Assembly (NCBI GenBank): GCA_012512705.1
Contig: JAAZDR010000302.1
Location: 1-6,738, forward strand
Length of the DNA stretch: 6,738 nt
Source: Bacillota bacterium
GTDB lineage: Bacteria > Bacillota > Dethiobacteria > DTU022 > JAAZDR01
Direction: 5' to 3'
The notes under the pieces are model-generated. The model did no database searches and was not told the DNA's origin. It worked only from the letters and a program-made list of their open reading frames with translations. Position numbers and translations under genes: made by a program. This document shows, piece after piece, positions 1 through 5,649 of this stretch; the stretch's first letter is position 1, and every line of letters starts with the position of its first letter.

Positions 1-2015
1 ACGATAATCTTTCCTTAACGGAGATTAAAGAACGCTTGCAGAAGCCTGATGATGAGCGTCTGTTTATAGTTGGCGAAGTTTTGAGACGGGGGATGACAAT
101 TGAAGAAATATCCAAATTGAGCAAGATTGATCCTTTCTTCCTGTCAAAGGTTAAGAACATTATAAAATTGGAAGAGGACTTAACAGCACTCGCTGAGAAA
201 AAAGTTCAGCAGCTGCCGGAAGAGCTTTTGCGCCGGGCCAAGCGCTTTGGGTTCCCTAATTCTGCAATTACCGCCTTAAGCGGTATCGGGGAGGGCGAAG
301 TACGGGCACAATGTAAAGCTTTAGGGATTGAGCCGGTATATAAGATGGTGGATACCTGTGCTGCAGAGTTTGATTCTTCAACAGCGTATTTTTATTCTTG
401 CTATGATGGGGAGAATGAGGTGCAGCCGAGCAGCAGGAAGAAAGTTATCGTTCTCGGTTCTGGACCGATACGCATCGGACAGGGAATTGAGTTTGATTAT
501 TGTTCTGTGCATTCTGTATGGGCACTGCGTGAAGAAGGGATTGAGACGATTATTATTAATAACAATCCAGAGACAGTTTCTACAGATTTTGATACCTCTG
601 ACCGCCTTTATTTTGAACCGCTACATGTGGAGGACGTTTTGCACGTTATTGAATTGGAAAATCCCGATGGTGTAATTGTTCAATTCGGAGGGCAAACAGC
701 GATTAATCTTGCTGAACCTTTACGAAAAGCCGGTGTAAAAATTCTTGGAACAGCTGTAGAGGATATTGATACTGCTGAAGACCGTGACAAATTTGACAAA
801 CTGCTTGGAGAACTAGGTTTAAAAAGGCCTCCCGGTGCTTCAGCAAATTCTACAGTAGAGGCGCTGCAGGTTGCTGAGAGAATCGGTTATCCGGTTCTTG
901 TGCGTCCTTCATATGTTCTAGGTGGACGAGCGATGGAGATTGTTTACAACCAAAAAGAGCTGCAAGAATATATGGGTTGGGCGGTGAAAGTTTCCCCGCA
1001 TCACCCGGTTCTTATCGATAAATACCTAAAAGGTGTGGAACTAGAAGTTGATGCTGTCTCTGATAGCGAAACAGTTCTTATTCCCGGAATTATGGAGCAT
1101 ATCGAGCGTGCTGGTGTTCATTCTGGTGACAGTATTGCTGTTTACCCTCCTCAGAATATAACTCTACAGATAACGGACGAAATTGTTCGCTATACTGAAC
1201 TTCTTGCACGAGCACTACAGGTAAAGGGTATTATTAATATTCAGTTTGTTGTTCATCAAGGAGCCCTTTACGTTCTGGAAGTAAACCCCCGTTCTAGCCG
1301 TACTGTGCCGATTATAAGTAAAGTTACCGGTATTCCTTTAGTTAAGTTGGCTACAAAGGTTTGCCTGGGCCATAGCTTGGAAAGTCTTGGTTTTGCCGGA
1401 GGACTTTACCCAGCGAAAGAGCATGTCGCCGTTAAAGCCCCGGTATTCTCTTTTGCCAAGATCGATGAGCTCGATATCGGTCTTGGTCCGGAGATGAAGT
1501 CTACCGGAGAAGTGATCGGTATTGACAGAAGCTTTTCACATGCCTTGTATAAAGCACTCGTTGCTTCAGGCTTTAATCTTCCCCCTGAAGGCTCAATACT
1601 GGCTACTATTGCCGATAAGGATAAAGAGGAAGCACTTTCGATTTTGCAGGGATTTGCTGAACTTGGTTACAGGATATTTGCCACTGAAGGAACGGCCCGT
1701 GCTTTGAAAGGGCTGGGCATAGAGGTAGAAGTGGTGCGAAAAGTTTCCGAAGAGCCTACTAATGGTGCGCTAAACATTATTGATATTATTCGGGAAGGGA
1801 AGATCGACCTTGTTGTCAATACCTTAACCCGTGGGAAACAGCCGGAGAGAGATGGCTTTCGTATTCGTCGTACAGCGGTAGAATACAATATTCCCTGTTT
1901 AACTTCCCTTGATACAACTAAGGCGGTTTTAAACATTCTCCAGGATCTGCATCAAGGTGGAGAGCCAGTGATCCTCTCTCTGCAGGAGTATCTAATTAGA
2001 GGGGTAAGCCTTTGA
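1..2015 (+). CDS. carB: Carbamoyl phosphate synthetase large subunit, 3' part (N-terminus outside window)
   Basis: CarB makes carbamoyl phosphate from bicarbonate, ATP and ammonia delivered by the glutaminase subunit CarA, feeding pyrimidine and arginine synthesis in the cytoplasm. The reading frame is open to the left edge (first full codon at 3), so the TTG at 36 is internal and not a start. About 670 residues are visible; the family is usually about 1,070, so roughly 400 N-terminal residues (the first ATP-grasp half) lie upstream. Visible in order: the helical oligomerisation domain (to about nt 430); the second synthetase half, opening with the GSGPIRIGQGIEFDY motif near nt 456, with RPSYVLGGRAMEIV near nt 900 and the ATP-grasp metal-site motif EVNPRSSRTVP near nt 1280; and a C-terminal MGS-like allosteric domain from about nt 1590. 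No frameshift is seen. No pyrimidine gene follows; the next gene is convergent and overlaps the last 24 bp, so carB ends its transcription unit. Confidence 0.97.
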   Translation, partial: DNLSLTEIKERLQKPDDERLFIVGEVLRRGMTIEEISKLSKIDPFFLSKVKNIIKLEEDLTALAEKKVQQLPEELLRRAKRFGFPNSAITALSGIGEGEVRAQCKALGIEPVYKMVDTCAAEFDSSTAYFYSCYDGENEVQPSSRKKVIVLGSGPIRIGQGIEFDYCSVHSVWALREEGIETIIINNNPETVSTDFDTSDRLYFEPLHVEDVLHVIELENPDGVIVQFGGQTAINLAEPLRKAGVKILGTAVEDIDTAEDRDKFDKLLGELGLKRPPGASANSTVEALQVAERIGYPVLVRPSYVLGGRAMEIVYNQKELQEYMGWAVKVSPHHPVLIDKYLKGVELEVDAVSDSETVLIPGIMEHIERAGVHSGDSIAVYPPQNITLQITDEIVRYTELLARALQVKGIINIQFVVHQGALYVLEVNPRSSRTVPIISKVTGIPLVKLATKVCLGHSLESLGFAGGLYPAKEHVAVKAPVFSFAKIDELDIGLGPEMKSTGEVIGIDRSFSHALYKALVASGFNLPPEGSILATIADKDKEEALSILQGFAELGYRIFATEGTARALKGLGIEVEVVRKVSEEPTNGALNIIDIIREGKIDLVVNTLTRGKQPERDGFRIRRTAVEYNIPCLTSLDTTKAVLNILQDLHQGGEPVILSLQEYLIRGVSL

Positions 2016-3329
2016 CTTCCCGTCTGTTTTTTGTTCTTTTAGCAAACGGTAGTAGATATTTTCTCCATTTGTTTCTTTAAGGAAAACGGTCATAGAAAGG
2101 GATAAGAGGGAGCAGACCAGGCAGAGTAATAGGCCTAAGCGATAAGCTTCTAGGGGGTAATACTTTACACCATTGATAGACAGTCCAGTCCAGTTTAAGT
2201 CAAGAAGATAGCCAAAAAGTGATTGAACGACAGCGATCCCTAAAAAACTCCCCATGTTCGCTGTTGCAGTGCCTGAGCCAGTAATGGCTGGATGGCTAAT
2301 TTCCTTAGCGTAAGCATTGATTGGAACTATTGCGGCAGCGCCGAACCCTAAAAGTAAATTTAAAGGATATAGAAGCACAAGAGGCAGCTTTCCGCCAGGC
2401 CAGGCTAAGAGCATTATCCATATCAAACAGTAGAGAATGAGCATGGAATATACAGGCATTTTTCTTTTAAGCAGGTAATCAGAGAGAAATCCTATTGCTG
2501 GTGAGCCAAACATCATCCCCAAGGCGGCAAGGAGCATCAGTGTAGAGGCGTGTTCCCTAGTTAAGCTGTAAACTTGCATCAAATATGGAACTCCCCAGGT
2601 GGCAGAAAAAGCCATAAAACTTCCATAGACTCCGAAATTAATAAAAAACGGGGGCCAGATGTGGGGGTTCCGTAAGGCTAATATTGCTCCGTTTACAGGA
2701 GGACTTGCGGCATTTTTTGCTGTCTTAGGGTTATCTTTTTTCTTTAAAACAAAGTCGGCTGCGGCAGGTGTGTCTTTTATCGTTAAGTGACTAATAAGAG
2801 CAATAATGATTGATAAAAAACCGATGGTCATAAAAGCTATCTGCCAGCTAAAATTCTCTGCAGCATAAGCTAGCGGTCGCGAGGCGAAGATCGCTCCTAG
2901 ATTTCCTATCAACAGGGCGATACCGGTCATCGTCCCAAACTCGTTTTCTTCAAACCAGTTTGATTGAAACTTGAATATGTTTATAAGCAGGATTGAGCCA
3001 CCAAGCCCTACCAGGAAACGGCCGGTAAAAAGCATAAAACTGGTTGTGCTAGAAGCAAAGACAAGTGAGCCGCATCCCAACAGAAATGTACAGGCGCTGG
3101 CAATTCTGCGCGGCCCTAGACGGTCAACAAGGGCTCCTCCAGGAATCTGCATTACCAGATACATGTAAGCATAGATCGCAGCAAGGTTCCCTAAGACCGT
3201 TGCTGAAAGAGCAAAATCAGCCATTAGCTGATCAGCGATGACATTCAGCGCGACACGGTGGAAATAAGTAAAAACATATGGTATAGTTAACAATAACCAT
3301 AACAAAAGGCGTGTTTTTTTGAATTGCAT
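1992..3329 (-). CDS. Major facilitator superfamily (MFS) permease, substrate unknown
   Basis: This is a 445-residue inner-membrane secondary transporter. About twelve hydrophobic segments can be drawn, roughly at residues 9-27, 45-65, 78-96, 98-120, 133-153, 164-183, then 226-250, 262-284, 293-311, 316-338, 353-376 and 397-416. A hydrophilic, Lys/Asp-rich central loop (about 184-222) separates the two six-helix halves. The MFS signature motif A is seen after helix 2 as GALVDRLGPRR (65-75), with a degenerate second copy GFLSDYLLKRK (280-290). The length and the two-half layout are normal for an MFS permease. The ATG start at 3329 is supported by an AGGGAG ribosome site just upstream and by a good promoter. 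The sequence does not reveal the substrate; resemblance to organic-anion or sugar-acid porters is only an impression. The gene is divergent from nadE and its last 24 bp overlap the end of carB. Confidence 0.9.
   Translation of the reverse strand: MQFKKTRLLLWLLLTIPYVFTYFHRVALNVIADQLMADFALSATVLGNLAAIYAYMYLVMQIPGGALVDRLGPRRIASACTFLLGCGSLVFASSTTSFMLFTGRFLVGLGGSILLINIFKFQSNWFEENEFGTMTGIALLIGNLGAIFASRPLAYAAENFSWQIAFMTIGFLSIIIALISHLTIKDTPAAADFVLKKKDNPKTAKNAASPPVNGAILALRNPHIWPPFFINFGVYGSFMAFSATWGVPYLMQVYSLTREHASTLMLLAALGMMFGSPAIGFLSDYLLKRKMPVYSMLILYCLIWIMLLAWPGGKLPLVLLYPLNLLLGFGAAAIVPINAYAKEISHPAITGSGTATANMGSFLGIAVVQSLFGYLLDLNWTGLSINGVKYYPLEAYRLGLLLCLVCSLLSLSMTVFLKETNGENIYYRLLKEQKTDGKSKAYPSN
2001..2040 (+). 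terminator. Possible weak terminator at the end of carB
   Basis: GGG-T-AAG (2002-2008) can pair with CTTCCC (2016-2021) if the T is bulged, giving a loop of seven bases. A T-rich run including six consecutive T follows at 2027-2032. The stem is short and overlaps the carB stop codon. It lies inside the convergent permease gene, so this is a weak candidate only. Confidence 0.25.
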
Positions 3330-3378
3330 CAGGTTTCTCCCTTTTTTTAATTCTTAAAGGAACTGTCTTCTTTTTTGG

Positions 3379-3407
3379 ACTATAGCATAAGTGGGGGGAA
3401 CAAGCAA
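3379..3407 (-). promoter_or_regulatory. Sigma-A-type promoter for the MFS permease
   Basis: Read on the minus strand, TTGCTT (3402-3407) is followed after exactly 17 bases by TATAGT (3379-3384). The bases TGC just before the -10 give an extended -10 element. The promoter points at the permease start about 50 bases downstream. The inference rests on consensus match and position only. Confidence 0.6.
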
Positions 3408-3411
3408 GTTC

Positions 3412-3417
3412 TATAAT
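3412..3417 (+). promoter_or_regulatory. Candidate -10 box for nadE
   Basis: A perfect TATAAT lies 26 bases before the nadE start codon. No convincing -35 box is found 16-18 bases upstream, where the sequence is G-rich, so promoter activity may be weak or activator-dependent. It sits five bases from the -35 box of the divergent permease promoter, so the two promoters would compete for the same DNA. Confidence 0.4.
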
Positions 3418-3443
3418 GTGCCTGGGAAAAGAGAGGGAAAGGT

Positions 3444-4190
3444 ATGAAGATGAGCGACGAGAGAACATTGGCCGCTGAGTTAACAAGCTGGTTAAAGGAA
3501 CAAGTTGAAGCAAGCGGTGGCAAAGGGGCAGTTTTTGGACTGAGCGGCGGTCTTGATTCTGCAGTTGTCGCTGCTCTCTGTCGTCGTGCCTTTGCTGAGA
3601 ATTGCTTGGGTGTAATAATGCCTTGCCATAGCTCTCCTGAAGACCATGAGGATGCTGAACTTGTGGCCTCAAAGTTGCGGTTTCCTGTGCGTAGGGTAAA
3701 TCTGGATGCCCCTTATGACAAAATTCTGGAGTCTTTAGCTGATGAAGAGGAAGGGAAATTAAGCACAGACGATAGTTTAAAGCTTGTAAGGGCGAATATT
3801 AAGCCACGGCTGAGAATGATTGTTCTTTATTATTTCGCCGCTCTTTACCATTACCGCGTTATTGGAACGAGCAATAAAAGCGAATATAGGATAGGCTATT
3901 TTACAAAGCATGGGGACGGCGCTTGTGATTTTTTGCCTCTTGCTGACCTTGTAAAAAAAGAGGTCTATCGTCTGGCTCGTTATTTGGAGATTCCTGAGCG
4001 CGTGCTCAACAAACCCCCTTCCGGGGGTCTATGGTCCGGGCAGACTGACGAAGAAGAGCTGGGGCTAAGTTATGCGCAGATTGATAGCTACCTCCTTGGC
4101 GAAAAGAGCAGTGCAGCAGATAGAATTCAACTGCTAGAGGTGAACAGTGTCCACAAGCGTTCTCTACCAAAAATTTTTAAGCTCAGTTAA
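3444..4190 (+). CDS. nadE: Ammonia-dependent NAD(+) synthetase
   Basis: NadE performs the last step of NAD synthesis, amidating nicotinic acid adenine dinucleotide with ammonia and ATP in the cytoplasm. The 248-residue protein matches the short, synthetase-only form; there is no N-terminal nitrilase/glutaminase domain, so free ammonia is the expected nitrogen donor. The ATP pyrophosphatase P-loop SGGLDSA is at residues 34-40. GTSNKSE (141-147), TKHGDGACDFLPLADL (154-169) and KPPSGGLWSGQTDEEELG (190-207) are typical NadE substrate-site motifs, and the C-terminus ends in the usual VHKR-type tail. The start is slightly ambiguous: AGAGGG (3432-3437) fits the ATG at 3444, while AAAGGT (3438-3443) fits the ATG at 3450 two codons later. 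The gene is divergent from the MFS permease, followed by a terminator, and probably monocistronic. Confidence 0.96.
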   Translation: MKMSDERTLAAELTSWLKEQVEASGGKGAVFGLSGGLDSAVVAALCRRAFAENCLGVIMPCHSSPEDHEDAELVASKLRFPVRRVNLDAPYDKILESLADEEEGKLSTDDSLKLVRANIKPRLRMIVLYYFAALYHYRVIGTSNKSEYRIGYFTKHGDGACDFLPLADLVKKEVYRLARYLEIPERVLNKPPSGGLWSGQTDEEELGLSYAQIDSYLLGEKSSAADRIQLLEVNSVHKRSLPKIFKLS

Positions 4191-4200
4191 TTTTTAAGCT
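4172..4200 (+). repeat. 12-bp perfect direct repeat across the nadE stop codon
   Basis: AATTTTTAAGCT occurs at 4172-4183 and again at 4189-4200, a period of 17 bases. The first copy codes for the last residues of NadE and the second begins within the stop codon. It looks like a small local tandem duplication; no function is evident. Confidence 0.6.
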
Positions 4201-4212
4201 TTATATTGAAAT

Positions 4213-4258
4213 AAGGGTTTCCCAGAACATGAGGCCAACCGGGAAGCCTTTTTATTTT
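4213..4258 (+). terminator. Rho-independent terminator after nadE
   Basis: An 11-pair stem forms between 4213-4223 and 4241-4251, with core GGTTTCCC against GGGAAGCC and two G-T wobbles. The loop has 17 bases and the stem runs into a T-rich tract (CCTTTTTATTTT). It lies 23 bases after the nadE stop and separates nadE from the metal transporter gene. Confidence 0.75.
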
Positions 4259-4309
4259 GCTTTGAAAATATTAGCAGCTGGTTAATCCTAAAAAATATTT
4301 TAAATAAGA

Positions 4310-4338
4310 TGGTAAGAAATTAGACTCTATACTATAAT
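4310..4338 (+). promoter_or_regulatory. Promoter candidate for the ZIP transporter gene
   Basis: A perfect TATAAT is at 4333-4338. Seventeen bases upstream the sequence is TGGTAA (4310-4315), only a 3-of-6 match to the -35 consensus. Transcription would start near 4345, inside the Fur-like box, leaving a leader of about 40 bases before the start codon. Confidence 0.5.
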
Positions 4339-4357
4339 TTAATGAGAACCATTTTCA
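4338..4357 (+). promoter_or_regulatory. Fur-family operator (Fur-like box) before the ZIP gene
   Basis: TGAGAAC-C-ATTTTCA (4343-4357) matches 11 of 14 informative positions of the 7-1-7 Fur consensus TGATAAT-n-ATTATCA. Over 4338-4356 it matches 14 of 19 positions of the classic 19-bp iron box. It fits Fur better than the PerR or Zur consensus by my hand count. It directly abuts the -10 box and covers the expected start site, the position for metal-dependent repression. Which family member binds is inference. Confidence 0.5.
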
Positions 4358-4384
4358 TAAGTATATAAAACAGGAGGCAATCTA

Positions 4385-5134
4385 ATGGAAATTGATTTTT
4401 TAGTGGAAGTTACGCTTTTGGGATTATTTGCAGGAGTGATCGGGACCGGAAGCGGGGGAATGCTTTCCCTATTATTTCGAAAGCCACACAGAACAACCCT
4501 GAGCTTAATTCTAGGTTTATCTGCAGGTATAATGCTGGTGGTTATTTTCTTAGAGCTACTCCAGGAGGCTTTTGAGATCGGAGGCAGAAGCCAGGGTATC
4601 TTAGGGCTTACCCTCGGCATATTAGTTCTCTGGTTTTTAGATATAATCTTTCCTCATCTGCATCTCATATTTCGTGAAGGTGAGGGTGCACGTTATTTAA
4701 AAGCAGGGGTATTATTAGGAATCGGCATTGCTTTACATAATATTCCTGAAGGGCTTGCTATTGGTGCTGGATATGCATCTACAACAGAGCTAGGGAACGG
4801 GTTGGCTCTAATCATGGCAGTACATAACATTCCCGAAGGTGTTGCCATGGCGACAACAATGTTAATTGGAAAAGCCCGTCCATGGAAAGTGATGGCAGCA
4901 ACTTTTTTAGCAGGGCTGCCTATGGGCATCGGGGCATGGATCGGTGGTTATGTTGGCAGTATCTCCTCAACATTTTTGAGTTTGTCTTTAGGTTTTGCTG
5001 CTGGCGCAATGCTCTATATCGTTTGTGATGAACTGATACCGGATGCCCATACATTCGCGGAAGAGGGCCATTACGCGACCTTGGGTATTGTTGGCGGTGT
5101 TTTGATTGGACTGCTCATCGGTATTTTACCGTAG
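4385..5134 (+). CDS. ZIP-family divalent metal transporter (ZupT/GufA-like)
   Basis: ZIP proteins move divalent metals such as zinc, iron or manganese into the cytoplasm. This 249-residue membrane protein is normal in length for bacterial ZupT/GufA-type members, with about eight hydrophobic segments (roughly 7-30, 36-58, 72-95, 105-129, 136-159, 166-188, 194-215, 229-248). The diagnostic metal-site motif HNIPEG appears twice, in helix 4 (residues 118-123) and helix 5 (147-152). Further polar residues in the membrane, E57 near helix 2 and D215/E216 in helix 7, are plausible metal-path residues. The loop after helix 3 holds H91 and H93, a modest version of the His-rich cytoplasmic loop. AGGAGG (4372-4377) lies seven bases before the ATG and fixes the start. 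The Fur-like box upstream suggests metal repression. Metal specificity cannot be read from the sequence. The DUF134 gene follows 115 bp later with its own promoter and no terminator between. Confidence 0.92.
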   Translation: MEIDFLVEVTLLGLFAGVIGTGSGGMLSLLFRKPHRTTLSLILGLSAGIMLVVIFLELLQEAFEIGGRSQGILGLTLGILVLWFLDIIFPHLHLIFREGEGARYLKAGVLLGIGIALHNIPEGLAIGAGYASTTELGNGLALIMAVHNIPEGVAMATTMLIGKARPWKVMAATFLAGLPMGIGAWIGGYVGSISSTFLSLSLGFAAGAMLYIVCDELIPDAHTFAEEGHYATLGIVGGVLIGLLIGILP

Positions 5135-5156
5135 GAGAGCTAGCGCTTAGCATGAA

Positions 5157-5185
5157 TTGACGAATTAGCAGAACAAGGTTATAAT
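5157..5185 (+). promoter_or_regulatory. Sigma-A-type promoter for the DUF134 gene
   Basis: TTGACG (5157-5162) and TATAAT (5180-5185) are separated by exactly 17 bases, giving 11 of 12 consensus matches. This is the best promoter in the window. Transcription would start near 5192, leaving a leader of almost 60 bases before the DUF134 start codon. Confidence 0.75.
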
Positions 5186-5249
5186 TTTATTATTACTTAC
5201 ATGGGTAAACGGATATTGTTGGCTGACCATGTTTAAGGGGATGATTAAT

Positions 5250-5612
5250 ATGCCCAGACCGAAAAAATGTCGCCGTGTAGAATATATGCCGACATTGACA
5301 TACTTTAAACCCGCAGGGGTTCCCCTGCGGGAATTAGAAGAGGTGCGACTGACTGTTGAAGAGTTGGAAGCGGTTAGATTGAAAGATCTAGAGGGCCTTG
5401 ATCAGGAGGATTGTGCGGCGCGTATGGCTATCTCGCGCCCTACTTTCCAGAGGCTGCTGACCGAGGCACGAACGAAAATTGCTGAAGCTTTTGTTCAAGG
5501 TAAGGCTATTCGCATTGAAGGTGGACACTTTACCATATCTGGTTCGCCGCAAGGCCATGGACATGGGCACGGGCGGGGAGCGGGTAACGGGCGAAGATTT
5601 AGGGGCAGATAG
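5250..5612 (+). CDS. DUF134/UPF0251 family helix-turn-helix protein
   Basis: This is a 120-residue protein of the DUF134 (UPF0251) family, recognised by the typical opening [10 protein letters not shown] and by the helical region [20 protein letters not shown] (50-69), which resembles a sigma-factor region 4-type helix-turn-helix. The family is presumed to bind DNA; its targets are not established to my knowledge. Two Cys are present (C7, C55). The tail after residue 100 is low-complexity, with GHGHGHG (102-108) followed by Gly/Arg-rich sequence, which might bind metal. The start at 5250 is preferred over the in-frame ATG at 5229 because AAGGGG (5235-5240) is nine bases upstream of 5250, the family starts with MPRPK, and 5229 has no ribosome site. 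The gene has its own promoter and follows the ZIP transporter. Its stop codon lies inside the terminator hairpin shared with porB. Confidence 0.9.
   Translation: MPRPKKCRRVEYMPTLTYFKPAGVPLRELEEVRLTVEELEAVRLKDLEGLDQEDCAARMAISRPTFQRLLTEARTKIAEAFVQGKAIRIEGGHFTISGSPQGHGHGHGRGAGNGRRFRGR
5310..5331 (+). repeat. Perfect GC-rich inverted repeat inside the DUF134 gene
   Basis: CCCGCAGGGG (5310-5319) is followed by TT and then its exact reverse complement CCCCTGCGGG (5322-5331). The RNA would form a very stable hairpin about 60 bases after the start codon, encoding residues within [10 protein letters not shown]. No T tract follows, so it is not a standard terminator. As DNA it could be a dyad operator site. 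Confidence 0.8.
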
Positions 5613-5647
5613 AAATGCCACCCATTATGGGTGGCATTTCTATCTGC
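5605..5647. terminator. Bidirectional terminator between the DUF134 and porB genes
   Basis: Arms of 19 bases (5605-5623 and 5629-5647) are perfectly complementary around the loop ATTAT. The GC-rich core GCCACCC/GGGTGGC is followed by ATTTCTATCT on either strand, so the structure is symmetric and could act in both directions. It contains the DUF134 stop codon (5610-5612) and ends two bases before the porB stop codon. The T tracts are short and interrupted. Confidence 0.7.
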
Positions 5648-5649
5648 AT

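Noticed and set aside
36..38. TTG at 36 as the start of the carB product
   Set aside because: The frame is open to the left edge and the residues before 36 continue the CarB oligomerisation domain; the gene is cut by the window, not short.
1960..1991. GAGAG/CTCTC pairing as a terminator for the MFS permease on the minus strand
   Set aside because: The stem is only five pairs and no T-rich tract follows on that strand.
3232..3672. 146-codon minus-strand open frame across the permease-nadE promoter region
   Set aside because: It is an out-of-frame shadow of the permease start and antisense to nadE, with a Gln/His/Arg-rich composition that resembles no known family.
4013..4028. ACCCCC-TTCC-GGGGGT hairpin inside nadE
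   Set aside because: It encodes the conserved KPPSGGLW substrate motif and has no T tract after it, so protein constraint explains it.
5135..5160. GCTA/TAGC dyad just after the ZIP gene as a terminator
   Set aside because: Arms of four bases around GCGCT are too short and no T tract follows; chance is likely.
5229..5231. Upstream in-frame ATG as the start of the DUF134 protein
   Set aside because: No ribosome site precedes it, and the family begins at MPRPKK, which corresponds to the ATG at 5250 with AAGGGG upstream.
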